DNA of 64,000 nt from Streptomyces rishiriensis (GCF_030815485.1 NZ_JAUSWV010000001.1:124001-188000); one strand, 5' to 3'. Counted from the first letter of the stretch, positions 43,178-52,675 are shown. The notes: generated from the letters alone by a model not told the origin. A program made the numbers and translations.

Positions 43178-44136
43178 CTCTCGACCGCACCAACCCCGAG
43201 GGTGCCATCGCCGAGGCCGCCAAGGCGTACTCCAACTGGGGGCGTTGGGGCTCCGACGACCGGCTCGGCACGCTCAACTTCCTCGACGAGGGCAAGCGGC
43301 GTGAGGGCGCGGCACTGGTGCGGCGCGGGGTCAGCTTCTCGCTCGCGCAGCGCTTCGACATGGACGGCCCGCAGAAGGGCTGGCGGCGCCGTACCAACCC
43401 AGTGCACACCATGCTCGACACCGGCACCGATGCCGCCCTCGCCAACCAGGGCTTCCCGCACGGGATGGGCGGCGCCGACGACGTCATCGCGATGCCCTTG
43501 CAGTGCTCCACCCAGTGGGACGGCCTCGGCCACATCTTCGACCACGGCAAGGCGTGGAACGGCCGGGACGCCGCGAAGACCGTCACCTCCGACGGTGATC
43601 TCGTCACCGGCATCGAGCACATGGCCCCGTACGTCGCCGGACGCGGCGTGCTGCTCGATGTGGGGCAGGTGGTGGGAGAGGGCGGTGAGTTGCCCGACGG
43701 ATTCGCCATCACCGAGGAACACCTGTCGGCCACCGCCGAAGCGCACGGCGTCGCCGTCGGCCGCGGCGACCTCGTCCTCGTACGGACCGGACGCCTCGCC
43801 AGGGCACGACGCGAGGGCTGGGGCGAGTACGCGGGCGGCCCCGCGCCCGGCCTCTCGTTCAGCACGGCCGGTTGGCTGCACCGCACCGAGATCGCCGCAA
43901 TCGCCACCGACACCTGGGGCTTCGAGGTGCGGCCCAACGAGTTCGAGCACGCCTTCCAGCCGCTGCATCAGGTGGCCATCCCCAACATGGGCCTGCTCAT
44001 CGGCGAGATGTGGGACCTGGACGCGCTCGCCGCCGACTGCGCGGCCGATGGCGTCCATGACTTCTGGCTCACCGCCGCGCCGCTGCCGATCACCGGCGCC
44101 GTCGGCTCACCCATCAATCCGATCGCCGTCAAGTAA
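43174..44136 (+). CDS. Cyclase-family (kynurenine-formamidase-like) metal-dependent hydrolase
   Basis: 320 residues from GTG 43174. The family normally binds a metal by HxGTHxDxxxH. Here the site reads CSTQWDGLGHIFDHG (residues about 111-125), the QWDGLGH variant of longer members. Other conserved parts are DDRLGTLNFLDEGKRREGAA near the start, RGVLLDVGQVV, RGDLVLVRTGR and a C-terminal DFWLTAAPLPITGAVGSPIN. Family members hydrolyse amide, lactone or imide bonds in aromatic breakdown products such as isatin or N-formylkynurenine. It probably opens a ring or removes a formyl group in this pathway. Confidence 0.8.
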   Translation: MTLDRTNPEGAIAEAAKAYSNWGRWGSDDRLGTLNFLDEGKRREGAALVRRGVSFSLAQRFDMDGPQKGWRRRTNPVHTMLDTGTDAALANQGFPHGMGGADDVIAMPLQCSTQWDGLGHIFDHGKAWNGRDAAKTVTSDGDLVTGIEHMAPYVAGRGVLLDVGQVVGEGGELPDGFAITEEHLSATAEAHGVAVGRGDLVLVRTGRLARARREGWGEYAGGPAPGLSFSTAGWLHRTEIAAIATDTWGFEVRPNEFEHAFQPLHQVAIPNMGLLIGEMWDLDALAADCAADGVHDFWLTAAPLPITGAVGSPINPIAVK

Positions 44137-44175
44137 CCGCCGTCAACCATCCGCAGGAACAAAGGGGTTCCCCGC

Positions 44176-45306
44176 ATGAGCACAGTCCGCACCGTTCTCG
44201 TCATCGGGGGCGGCTCGGCCGGCAACGCCATGACCATTCTGCTGCGCCGGGCGGGAATGGCCGTGGATCTCGTCGAGGCGAAGGAGGACTGGAACGCCAC
44301 CGCAGGCTCCGGCATCACCGTCCAGGGCAACGCCCTGCGTGTGCTGCACGAACTCGGAGTGTGGGAGCAGGTACGGGCATCCGGCTTCCCCTTCGACTCG
44401 TTCGGTGTCACCGCGCAGGACGGCACGGTCCTGCAGGTGGTCGAGGACATCCGCACCGGGGGCGACGAGCTGCCCGCCACGGTCGGTATGCAACGCCCGC
44501 AGCTGCAGCAGATCCTCATCGACGCCGTCCGGGCGAGCGGCGCCCGCGTCCGGCTCGGTACCCGCGCCGAGATCCTGAGCCAGGACGCCCATGGCGTGGA
44601 CGTCCGCCTCAGCGACGGCACCACGGGCCGCTACGACCTGGTGATCGCCGCCGACGGCATGGGCTCCGCCACCCGTGCCGGGATCGGGATCGAGGACCGC
44701 CCGGTGCCGACAGGAATGGCCATCTGGCGTGTCGCCGCCCCACGTCCCCAGGGGCTCGATCGCACCGATCTCACCTACGGCGGCAGCGCCTTCATCGCCG
44801 GGTACTGCCCCACGAGCGAGCACACCCTCTACGCGTACGTGGTCGAGGCCAACCGTGACCGCTCCTCCCTGCACCCCTCGTCCTACGCGGACGAGATGCG
44901 CCGCCTCCTGAAGGGCTACGGCGGTCACTGGCCCGAGATTCTCCCGCACATCGACGATCCGTCGAAGGTCAACTACACATGGTTCGACCGGATGCTGGTC
45001 GAAGGCTCCTGGCACCGCGGCCGGGTGGTGCTCATCGGTGACGCGGCGCACTGCTGTCCGCCCACACTGGCGCAGGGAGCGGCCATCTCCCTGGAGGACG
45101 CCCTCGTCCTGGCCGAGCTGCTCACCGCCGCCGACGTATGGGACGGCGCGCTGTTGCAGGCGTTCCACGACCGCAGAATCCACCGCGTACGCGCGGTGGT
45201 GGAGGCGTCCGTGCAGATCGGGCAATGGCAGCTGGACGGGGCCGGGGGGGCGGACGTGCCAGGGCTGATGAGCCGGACGCTCGGCACGCTCCGCGACCTG
45301 CCGTGA
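44176..45306 (+). CDS. FAD-dependent aromatic monooxygenase (group A)
   Basis: 376 residues from ATG 44176. The dinucleotide motif VLVIGGGSAGNAMTILLRRA is at residues 7-26, the second FAD/NADPH motif YDLVIAADGMGSATR is near 156, and the ribityl motif RVVLIGDAAHCCPPTLAQGA is near 284. This is the 3-hydroxybenzoate / salicylate / 6-hydroxynicotinate hydroxylase fold, which adds one oxygen to an activated ring using NAD(P)H. It lies between the cyclase and the ring-cleaving dioxygenase, so it may make the ortho-dihydroxy substrate that is cleaved next. Confidence 0.88.
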   Translation: MSTVRTVLVIGGGSAGNAMTILLRRAGMAVDLVEAKEDWNATAGSGITVQGNALRVLHELGVWEQVRASGFPFDSFGVTAQDGTVLQVVEDIRTGGDELPATVGMQRPQLQQILIDAVRASGARVRLGTRAEILSQDAHGVDVRLSDGTTGRYDLVIAADGMGSATRAGIGIEDRPVPTGMAIWRVAAPRPQGLDRTDLTYGGSAFIAGYCPTSEHTLYAYVVEANRDRSSLHPSSYADEMRRLLKGYGGHWPEILPHIDDPSKVNYTWFDRMLVEGSWHRGRVVLIGDAAHCCPPTLAQGAAISLEDALVLAELLTAADVWDGALLQAFHDRRIHRVRAVVEASVQIGQWQLDGAGGADVPGLMSRTLGTLRDLP

Positions 45307-45436
45307 GCCCTTCGACACCCACGAGTGCGGCGCCGCGCACCGTGCGGCCGCCCGACACCGGCCTCCACGCCGTACGCGGCGGAGGACACTGCGGCCCTGC
45401 TGCTCCCTACTTGATCTGTTCCAGGAGGAACTCCTC

Positions 45437-46375
45437 ATGAATGCCCACCTGTTGACCCATCTGCGCCACGTCGACCTGGCCGTACCCGACTACGACAAGC
45501 AGCTCGACTTCTATTCGGGCATCTGGGGCCTGACCAAGACCGCCGAGGACTCCGGGATCTCGTTCCTCGCCGCCGAAGGTTCCCCCGAGCAGTACGTCGT
45601 CCGGCTGCGCAAGGCGGACGAGAAGCGACTCGACCTCGTCTCCTACGGCGCCGCGAGCCCCGCGGACGTGGACACGCTCGCCGAACGACTCCTTGCAGGC
45701 GGTGTCGAGCTGATCACGCGCCCGGGTCAGGTGGCCACCCCCGGAGGCGGATACGGCTTCCGGTTCTTCGACGTGGACGGTCGCACCATCGAGGTCAGCG
45801 CCGACGTCGCCGTACGACAGCACCGCAAGGTCGAGGAGAGGGAGTCCATCCCGGTCAAGCTCTCCCACGTCGTCCTCAACTCCCCCGACCTCCACAAAAC
45901 CCGTGCCTGGTATGAGCGTCACCTCGGGTTCCGCCTGACCGACACCCTCAGCCACCCGAAGATGGGTGAGGCGATGCACTTCATGCGGATCTCCAGCCAG
46001 CACCACTCGATGGCGATCGCCCAGGGCCCACACACCGCGCTCCACCACATCTCGTTCGAAATGCGGGGCATCGACGAGTACATGCGCGGTTCCGGACGGC
46101 TGCTGCGCGCCGGAATACGCAAGCTCTGGGGGCCGGGCCGGCACATGGCAGGTGACAACACCTTCACCTACTTCCTCGATCCCCACGGCAACACCGTCGA
46201 GTACACCACTGAGCTGGAGATCCTCGACGAGGACACCTGGCACCCGCATGTCTACGACTTCTCGCAGCCCGAGGTGTCCGACCAGTGGGGGACTGCGAAC
46301 CCGATGAACGAACTCATCGTCAAGGAATCGTTCAACGACGTCGACCGCGGTGTTTTCGTCGCACCACCGGTCTGA
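45437..46375 (+). CDS. Extradiol ring-cleavage dioxygenase (VOC superfamily)
   Basis: 312 residues from ATG 45437, with AGGAGGAACTCCTC upstream. Two glyoxalase/VOC modules are visible: LRHVDLAVPDYDKQLDFYSG at the N-terminus and VKLSHVVLNSPDLHKTRAWY at about residue 140. The iron ligands fit His in KLSHVV, His in TALHHISFEM and Glu in NTVEYTTELE. This is the two-domain catechol 2,3-/2,3-dihydroxybiphenyl 1,2-dioxygenase plan, which opens a catechol-type ring next to the hydroxyls. It should act after the FAD monooxygenase. Confidence 0.88.
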   Translation: MNAHLLTHLRHVDLAVPDYDKQLDFYSGIWGLTKTAEDSGISFLAAEGSPEQYVVRLRKADEKRLDLVSYGAASPADVDTLAERLLAGGVELITRPGQVATPGGGYGFRFFDVDGRTIEVSADVAVRQHRKVEERESIPVKLSHVVLNSPDLHKTRAWYERHLGFRLTDTLSHPKMGEAMHFMRISSQHHSMAIAQGPHTALHHISFEMRGIDEYMRGSGRLLRAGIRKLWGPGRHMAGDNTFTYFLDPHGNTVEYTTELEILDEDTWHPHVYDFSQPEVSDQWGTANPMNELIVKESFNDVDRGVFVAPPV

Positions 46376-46483
46376 TCCCTCCCCCCTGATCGCGGGGGCG
46401 CGGTGGCCCTGTCCATGCCTTGACTCCACCGCGTCCCCGGCCCCGGCCTGTGTCACCCCGATCCTCCGAGCCAGGAGCCGTTC

Positions 46484-47443
46484 ATGCGTTTCGCCGCATA
46501 CGAGCACCAAGACCAACGGCAGTGCGCCGCCGTCGCCGCCGACGGCCGACTGCACCCGATCACCGGCGGACACACCCTCACCGAACTGATCGCGCTCGGC
46601 GCACTCACCGACGCGGGCGCCGCCGCCCTCGCCACATCGGCAGGCCCCCACGTCAGCCAGGTGCGACTCCTGCCGCCCCTCCAGCCCGCCTCCATCCGGG
46701 ACTTCGTCACCTTCGAGGAACACGTCGAAGGGGTACGCCAGTCCGTCGACGGCGTCGCGGGCGTCCCCGAGCAGTGGTACGCGGCGCCCACCTTCTACTT
46801 CACCAACCCGCACGCCGTCTTCGCCCCGCACGACGACATCCCGATGCCACCCGGCGCCGCCGTCCTCGACTACGAACTCGAGGTCGCCGCCGTCATCGGC
46901 CGCGAGGGCCGCGACCTGACGCCCGAGCAGGCACGCGAGCACATCGTCGGCTACACCGTCTTCAACGACTGGTCCGCGCGTGACCTCCAGTCCGCCGAGA
47001 TGAAGGTCGGCCTCGGACCCTGCAAGGGCAAGGACACCGCCACTACCCTCGGCCCCTGTCTCGTCACCACCGACGAGCTGGAGCCGTACCGCGACGCCGA
47101 CGGCTTCCTGCGCCTGGCCCTGACGGCCGAGGTCAACGGCCAGGTCATCGGCAAGGACCTGCTCTCCAACATGAGCTGGACCTTCGAGGAGATGGTCGCC
47201 TACGCCTCGCGCGGCACCCGCGTCGTCCCCGGCGACGTCCTCGGCTCCGGCACCTGCGGCAACGGCGGCTGCCTCGCCGAACTGTGGGGCCTGCGCGGCG
47301 AGCAGACCCCACCGCCGCTCAAGCCCGGCGACACCGTCACCCTCACCGTCGAAGGCATCGGAACCATCTCCAACACCATCGTGCCCGCAGCAGAGCTCGT
47401 ACCGCTGCCCACCGGCCGTCGCGCCAAGCGGGAGCGGCCGTGA
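46484..47443 (+). CDS. Fumarylacetoacetate hydrolase family protein
   Basis: 319 residues from ATG 46484. The catalytic core begins IRDFVTFEEHVEGVRQSVDG, with the metal-binding Glu residues in LDYELEVAAVIGREGRDLTP and VFNDWSARDLQSAEMKVGLG, and later KGKDTATTLGPCLVTTDEL and GSGTCGNGGCLAELWG. These enzymes cleave C-C bonds of acylpyruvates or hydrate 2-hydroxydienoates, the standard step after extradiol cleavage. The stop overlaps the next gene by GTGA. Confidence 0.88.
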   Translation: MRFAAYEHQDQRQCAAVAADGRLHPITGGHTLTELIALGALTDAGAAALATSAGPHVSQVRLLPPLQPASIRDFVTFEEHVEGVRQSVDGVAGVPEQWYAAPTFYFTNPHAVFAPHDDIPMPPGAAVLDYELEVAAVIGREGRDLTPEQAREHIVGYTVFNDWSARDLQSAEMKVGLGPCKGKDTATTLGPCLVTTDELEPYRDADGFLRLALTAEVNGQVIGKDLLSNMSWTFEEMVAYASRGTRVVPGDVLGSGTCGNGGCLAELWGLRGEQTPPPLKPGDTVTLTVEGIGTISNTIVPAAELVPLPTGRRAKRERP

Positions 47444-48204
47444 ACGTGCCGCATCCCCAGCGACTGCTGGGCAAGGTCGTCGTCGTCACCGGTGCCGCGC
47501 GCGGCCAAGGCGCGGCCGAGGCCGAGCTGCTCGCCCGCGAAGGCGCACGCGTGATCGCCACCGACATACGCCCCGACGGCGACCGCTGCCGCCGTCTCGA
47601 CGTCACGAGCGAGAGCGGATGGGCCGCGCTCGCCGGCGAGCTGCGGGACACCTACGGGCAGGTTCACGGCCTCGTCAACAACGCGGGCATCACCTGGCGT
47701 GCCCGCGTCGGCGACGTGCGCCCCGAGGACTTCGACCGGGTCCACGCCGTCAACGTCACCGGCCCGCTCCTCGGCATACAGCACCTGGTCCCGATGATGC
47801 CCGCGGGCTCGTCCATCGTGAACGTGGGCTCCTCCGCGGCGCTCACCGCGCACTACCCAGTGGCCTACACGGCCAGCAAGTGGGGTCTGCGCGGCCTGTC
47901 GCATGCCGCAGCACTGGAGCTGGGGCCGCGCAATATCCGCGTCAACACCATCCACCCCGGCTACATCGAGACGGAGATGACGGCGTCGGCCGCACCGGCG
48001 TTCCGCGAGGCCAACGTCCGAGAGACACCCCTCGGCCGCACCGGCACGGCCGACGAGGTCGCCCCGTTGGTTGCCTTCCTGCTGTCCGACGAGTCCTCGT
48101 TCATCACCGGTGCGGAGATTCCTGTCGACGGCGGTATGACCGCCCACGGAGGCACCAAGTCCATCTCGGACGCGCTGCGTCCGCCCGCACAGGAGATGTC
48201 GTGA
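47440..48204 (+). CDS. Short-chain dehydrogenase/reductase with intact catalytic residues
   Basis: 254 residues from GTG 47440. TGAARGQGAAEAELLAREGA is the TGxxxGxG cofactor motif at about residue 19, NNAG is present, and the catalytic set is Ser in NVGSSAALTAHYPVAYTASK with Tyr and Lys in YTASK. GLRGLSHAAALELGPRNIRV follows. It oxidises or reduces an alcohol or ketone, probably a dihydrodiol or hydroxy intermediate. It overlaps both neighbours by four bases. Confidence 0.88.
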   Translation: MNVPHPQRLLGKVVVVTGAARGQGAAEAELLAREGARVIATDIRPDGDRCRRLDVTSESGWAALAGELRDTYGQVHGLVNNAGITWRARVGDVRPEDFDRVHAVNVTGPLLGIQHLVPMMPAGSSIVNVGSSAALTAHYPVAYTASKWGLRGLSHAAALELGPRNIRVNTIHPGYIETEMTASAAPAFREANVRETPLGRTGTADEVAPLVAFLLSDESSFITGAEIPVDGGMTAHGGTKSISDALRPPAQEMS

Positions 48205-48980
48205 AGAGGCTCGACGGAAAGGTGGCGCTGATCTCTGGGATCGCCCGGGGACAGGGCCGGGCGGCAGCCCTGCGGTTCGCCGCCGAGGGAGCGCTCGTCG
48301 TCGGCGGCGACCTGCTGCACACGAAGGCCCTCGAAACCCAGCGCCTCATCGGGCGGAACGGTGGCACCGCGATCGTCCCGGGCCCCCTCGACGTCACCGA
48401 CGAGGAATCCGTGCGGGCCTGCGTCGAGGAGGCGACAGCCGCCTTCGGCGGCATCGACATCGTGTACGCGAACGCAGGAGCCGTCCGATTCGGGGCAATC
48501 GACGAACAGTCCTACGAGGACTTCGCCTTCACCATGCGGGCCGAGCTGGACTCCGTGTGGCTCACCGTCCGCGCGGCCTGGCCCCATCTTGCGACCCGTC
48601 GCGGCTGCGTACTCACCGTAGGTTCCACAGCCGGCCTGACCGGCTCCCTCACCAACCGGCGCACCGCGCACTCCGCCTCCAAGGGCGCCGTGATCGCGAT
48701 GACCCGCCAACTCGCCGCCGAGGGAGCGCCGCTCGGGATCCGGGCCAACTGCGTCAGCCCCGGCATGATCACCACCGAGGGCTCGCGCGACAACCTGCTC
48801 GCCGACGACCACCCCATGCGGACCATCGCAGGACACATCCCCCTCGGCCGGGTCGGAACACCGGACGACGTCGTCAACGCGGCCGTCTTCCTCGCGTCCG
48901 ACGAAGCCGCCTACATCACCGGCGCCAACCTCGTCGTCGACGGCGGCTGGTCCACCGTCCTGCCCGGCGCCGCCACCTGA
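48201..48980 (+). CDS. Short-chain dehydrogenase/reductase paralogue lacking the catalytic Tyr
   Basis: 259 residues from GTG 48201. The cofactor motif SGIARGQGRAAALRFAAEGA and ANAG are present, but where the family has YxxxK this protein has HSASK: His157 replaces Tyr and Lys161 remains. The Ser in VGSTAGLTGS is kept. The rest is standard, ending ITGANLVVDGGWSTVLPG. Either the enzyme uses His as base, or it is a non-catalytic partner of the SDR encoded just upstream. Confidence 0.85.
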   Translation: MKRLDGKVALISGIARGQGRAAALRFAAEGALVVGGDLLHTKALETQRLIGRNGGTAIVPGPLDVTDEESVRACVEEATAAFGGIDIVYANAGAVRFGAIDEQSYEDFAFTMRAELDSVWLTVRAAWPHLATRRGCVLTVGSTAGLTGSLTNRRTAHSASKGAVIAMTRQLAAEGAPLGIRANCVSPGMITTEGSRDNLLADDHPMRTIAGHIPLGRVGTPDDVVNAAVFLASDEAAYITGANLVVDGGWSTVLPGAAT

Positions 48981-49045
48981 CGTCCCTCCCGGCGCCAGCA
49001 CCTGAAGGGAAATTCCCCGCACATGACCGAGAACGGCACCCCCCG

Positions 49046-50026
49046 ATGACCCTGTTCCTCACCGATACAGACGTCCGGGCCACCTTCGACTGGGGCGAGG
49101 CCATCGCCGCACTCCGCAGCGCGTATTCCGCCCCACCCGACGAAGCCCGTTTCCCCGCACGCTCGATAGCCCGCGGGGAAGGCCTGTGGCTGCGCACGCT
49201 GAGCGGAGTGCCGGGCGACGGCAGCCCCATGGGCGCCAAACTGATCGCCGCCTCAACGCGCAACCGCCTCGCCTCGTACCTGATCCCACTGTTCGACCAG
49301 GAGACCGTGGAGCTCACGGCTCTCCTGGACGGACACTCGATCACCGGCTACCGCACGGCGGCCACCTCCGCGCTCGCCGCCGACGTGCTGGCACCGCCAG
49401 GACCGTTGCGGGCAGCGGTGATCGGCTCCGGTTTCGAGGCGCAGAACCACGTGCGCGCGCTCGCGGCGATCCGCACACTGTCGGCCGTCACGGTATTCAG
49501 CCCCAACCCGGCCAGCCGTCTCCGGTTCACCCGCGAACTCGCCGACCTGAACGTGCCGCTGGCCACGGCGGACAGCGCCGAGGCCGCCGTCGACGGCGCG
49601 GACCTGGTGATCTGTGCGGCCCGGTCACGGGACGAGCAGCCGACCCTGCGCACCGCACCGCCCGGGACGACGATCGTGTCGATCGGCTCCACGCTGCCCG
49701 AGCAGCGCGAGGTCGGCGTCGAGGTGGTCGCCCAGGCCACCGTGATCGTCGCGGACATGCCCGACGAGGTCGACCATGACACCGGCGACCTGATCGCCGC
49801 CAAGGACGCGGGCGTCGCCTTCGCCGACAAGCTCGTCCCCCTCGCCGACGTCGTCGCCGGCCGCACCGCCGGGCGTCCGGCCGGCCGGCCGGACGCGGTC
49901 GTGCTCTACAAGTCCGTCGGCTCAGCCGTCCAGGACCTCGCCGTCGCCGCCATGTGCGCCCGGCGAGCCGCCGAGCTGTCCATAGGCACGACGCTGCCCG
50001 TCACCCTTTCCCCCGTCCCGAAGTGA
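49046..50026 (+). CDS. Ornithine cyclodeaminase / mu-crystallin family enzyme
   Basis: 326 residues from ATG 49046. The family pattern is MTLFLTDTDVRATFDWGEAI, LTALLDGHSITGYRTAATSA (substrate-binding Arg and Thr), then the Rossmann segment LRAAVIGSGFEAQNHVRALA and PPGTTIVSIGSTLPEQREVG. Members reduce imines or deaminate amino acids with NAD(P). Its presence among ring-degrading genes hints that the substrate contains nitrogen or that an imine intermediate arises. An eight-codon ORF (49023-49049) overlaps its start by ATGA. Confidence 0.82.
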   Translation: MTLFLTDTDVRATFDWGEAIAALRSAYSAPPDEARFPARSIARGEGLWLRTLSGVPGDGSPMGAKLIAASTRNRLASYLIPLFDQETVELTALLDGHSITGYRTAATSALAADVLAPPGPLRAAVIGSGFEAQNHVRALAAIRTLSAVTVFSPNPASRLRFTRELADLNVPLATADSAEAAVDGADLVICAARSRDEQPTLRTAPPGTTIVSIGSTLPEQREVGVEVVAQATVIVADMPDEVDHDTGDLIAAKDAGVAFADKLVPLADVVAGRTAGRPAGRPDAVVLYKSVGSAVQDLAVAAMCARRAAELSIGTTLPVTLSPVPK

Positions 50027-50034
50027 GCATCACC

Positions 50035-51513
50035 ATGAGCGATCCCGCACGCGCCAAGCTCGACGATCCGGCTCTACTCAAGAGCACCGCCTACGTCGAC
50101 GGCACCTGGATCACCACGCCCGGCACGCTTCCCGTGCACAACCCGTCCACCGGAGAGCTGCTCGCCACCGTGCCGCTCCTGGACCGCGCGCAGACCGCGG
50201 ATGCCGTCCAGGCCGCCGACCGCGCGCTGCCCGGCTGGCGGGCCCGCCCCGCCAAGGAACGCTCCAGGCTGCTGCGCCGCTGGTTCGACCTGGTCACCGA
50301 GCACGCGGCGGACCTCGCCCGGCTGATCGTTCTGGAGGAGGGCAAACCGTACGCCGAGGCCTTGGGCGAAGTCGCCTACGCCGCCTCGTTCCTCGAGTGG
50401 TTCGCCGAGGAGGCCAAGCGGATACGCGGCGACGTGATGGAGGCCCCCGAGGCGTCCCGGCGGATCGTCGTCCTGAAGGAACCTGTCGGTGTCGTCGCGG
50501 CGATCACGCCGTGGAACTTCCCCGCCGCAATGATCACCCGTAAGGCGGGGCCCGCGCTGGCCGCGGGCTGCACGATGGTCCTCAAGCCCGCCGAACAGAC
50601 CCCGCTCACCGCGCTCGCCCTCGCCGTGCTCGCCGAGCGCGCGGGCATTCCCGTCGGTGTCTTCAACGTGGTCACCGGCGACCCCCGCGAGATCGGCCCC
50701 GAGCTGACGGGCAACCCGCTCGTCCGCAAGGTGACCTTCACCGGCTCCACCGAGGTCGGCCGGCTGCTGCTCGCCCAGTCGGCGCAGACGGTGAAGAAGA
50801 CGTCCATGGAGCTCGGCGGCAACGCCCCCGTCCTGGTCTTCGACGACGCCGACCTGGACGAGGCCGTCGAAGGCGTTATCGCCACGAAATACCGCAACAC
50901 CGGCCAGGCGTGCATCAGCGCCAACCGGGTCTACGTACAGGACGGTGTCCACGACGCGTTCGCCGAGAAGCTCGCCGCGAAGGTCGCCGCGCTCGCCGTC
51001 GGAGACGGCTTCGACGAGGGCGTCCAGCAGGGCCCGCTCATCGACGAGGACGCGGTGGCGAAGGTCGAGGCCCACGTGGCGGACGCCGTCGCCCACGGCG
51101 CCGTCGTCATGCAGGGCGGCAAGCGCCACGCTCGCGGCGGCCTCTTCTACGAGCCGACCGTGCTCGCCGGAGTGACGGCCGAGGCGGTCATCACCCGCGA
51201 GGAGACCTTCGGACCGGTCACCCCGCTGGTGCGCTTCACCGACGAGCAAGAGGCGGTCCGCATGGCCAACGACACAGAATTCGGCCTGGCCGCCTATCTG
51301 TTCGCCAAGGACGCCGAGCGCATCTGGCGCGTCGGCGCCGCCCTGGTGGCAGGCATGGTCGGCATCAACACCGGACTGATCTCCAACGAGATCGCGCCCT
51401 TCGGTGGGGTCAAGCAGTCCGGACTCGGTCGCGAGGGCTCGGTCTACGGCCTCGACGAGTACCTCGAGCTCAAGTACCTCGCCTGGGAAGGCGCGAAGAC
51501 CCCGCACCCCTGA
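50035..51513 (+). CDS. NAD(P)-dependent aldehyde dehydrogenase (succinate-semialdehyde-type)
   Basis: 492 residues from ATG 50035, eight bases after the preceding stop. Standard motifs are AAITPWNFPAAMITRKAGPA, FTGSTEVGRLLL, the catalytic Glu in KKTSMELGGNAP (about residue 259) and the nucleophile Cys in YRNTGQACISANR (about residue 291), then EETFGPVTPLVRF. It oxidises an aldehyde released by ring breakdown to the acid. Overall pattern resembles GabD-type enzymes, though the true substrate may be aromatic such as a salicylaldehyde. Confidence 0.9.
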   Translation: MSDPARAKLDDPALLKSTAYVDGTWITTPGTLPVHNPSTGELLATVPLLDRAQTADAVQAADRALPGWRARPAKERSRLLRRWFDLVTEHAADLARLIVLEEGKPYAEALGEVAYAASFLEWFAEEAKRIRGDVMEAPEASRRIVVLKEPVGVVAAITPWNFPAAMITRKAGPALAAGCTMVLKPAEQTPLTALALAVLAERAGIPVGVFNVVTGDPREIGPELTGNPLVRKVTFTGSTEVGRLLLAQSAQTVKKTSMELGGNAPVLVFDDADLDEAVEGVIATKYRNTGQACISANRVYVQDGVHDAFAEKLAAKVAALAVGDGFDEGVQQGPLIDEDAVAKVEAHVADAVAHGAVVMQGGKRHARGGLFYEPTVLAGVTAEAVITREETFGPVTPLVRFTDEQEAVRMANDTEFGLAAYLFAKDAERIWRVGAALVAGMVGINTGLISNEIAPFGGVKQSGLGREGSVYGLDEYLELKYLAWEGAKTPHP

Positions 51514-51560
51514 CCCTCCACGCCGCACTCCCCACCGCATCGCACGTAAGGAGCACCCTC

Positions 51561-52580
51561 ATGGCACGTTACACCCGCGCGGAAGCCCGCGACTGGGCAC
51601 GCGAGAACCTCGTCGGCGTCGTGAACTGCACCATCCCCTCGTTCACGAACGACCTGCGGCACATCAACGAGGAGGCGATCCGGCACGACACCCGCCTCGC
51701 CATCGAGCACGGCTTCGGCGGCACCCTGGCCGTCTCCGAGGTCGCCATCCAGCTTCCCGAATACCTGGACTTCCAGCGGATCATCAAGGACGAGGCCGGT
51801 GACCGGCTCCTCCTTGTCCACCACGCGAGCTGGAACAACCTGGAGCAGAACATCGAGGCGGTGAAGGGCGCGGAGGAAGCGGGCGCCGAACTGGTGTTGC
51901 TGTCCTACCCGCCGAACTTCTACCCGGAGTCCGAGCAGGACATCTACGACTACACCAAGGCCGTCTGCGACGCGACGAACCTCGGAGTCATGCTCTTCCC
52001 GATGTACCTGTGGGGCTTCAGCCCGCGCATCCACCCCTCCGACATACCCGTACCTCTGCTCCGGCGCCTCATCGACGACTGCCCCAACATCGTCGCCATC
52101 AAGGCCGAAGGCGGCTTCCCCAGCATCCAGTCCGTCATCGAATGCCACCGCCACTTCGGCGACGAGGTCGTCATCTCCATGCCCATCGAGGGCGAACTGC
52201 TGCCCTTGTCGCAGATCATGCCGATCCAGTTCTCCGCCACCAGCGACCATGAGTACTACGGCCCAATGATTCCGCGCGCCTTCCAACTGCTGCGCGAAGG
52301 CAAGTACGACGAGGCCACCGAGATCTACTGGCAGCTCCACCCCGCACGCAAGATCAAGTCCGGACTCGCGGCCACCCTGAACGGCGGCGCGTTCATCAAC
52401 CGCCAAGCCTGGAAGTTCCAGGGCTGGCTCCAGGGCTACAACGGCGGCCCACTGCGAATGCCCACCCAGCGCATCCACGACGCCCAGATGACCTCACTGC
52501 GCAAGGGTCTCATCGACGCCGGCCTCAAGCCCAGCATGGACCCGTTCTGCGAATTCTTCACCGGCCGCAACCCGGCCTGA
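51561..52580 (+). CDS. DapA-family aldolase / hydratase-aldolase
   Basis: 339 residues from ATG 51561, with AAGGAGCACCCTC upstream. The TIM-barrel features of N-acetylneuraminate lyase / dihydrodipicolinate synthase enzymes are present: NEEAIRHDTRLAIEHGFGGT, ELVLLSYPPNFYPESEQDIY (conserved Tyr region) and DCPNIVAIKAEGGFPS, where Lys forms the Schiff base. In aromatic pathways related hydratase-aldolases split off pyruvate and release an aldehyde. The adjacent aldehyde dehydrogenase could then oxidise it. Confidence 0.82.
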   Translation: MARYTRAEARDWARENLVGVVNCTIPSFTNDLRHINEEAIRHDTRLAIEHGFGGTLAVSEVAIQLPEYLDFQRIIKDEAGDRLLLVHHASWNNLEQNIEAVKGAEEAGAELVLLSYPPNFYPESEQDIYDYTKAVCDATNLGVMLFPMYLWGFSPRIHPSDIPVPLLRRLIDDCPNIVAIKAEGGFPSIQSVIECHRHFGDEVVISMPIEGELLPLSQIMPIQFSATSDHEYYGPMIPRAFQLLREGKYDEATEIYWQLHPARKIKSGLAATLNGGAFINRQAWKFQGWLQGYNGGPLRMPTQRIHDAQMTSLRKGLIDAGLKPSMDPFCEFFTGRNPA

Positions 52581-52675
52581 CTTCGGCGCCGTGTGGGGCA
52601 AGGATCACGGCCAGACCATTTCGCATTTTTTAGTAATCCCATCAACCTGCAACATATGAACGCGAGGAGACCGAC

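Noticed and set aside
45407..46942. 511-codon minus-strand frame opposite the dioxygenase and hydrolase
   Set aside because: It spans two real plus-strand genes and their gap, and its composition is that of an antisense frame.
50074..51540. 488-codon minus-strand frame opposite the aldehyde dehydrogenase
   Set aside because: Antisense shadow without a start signal or domain, while the plus strand encodes a complete enzyme.
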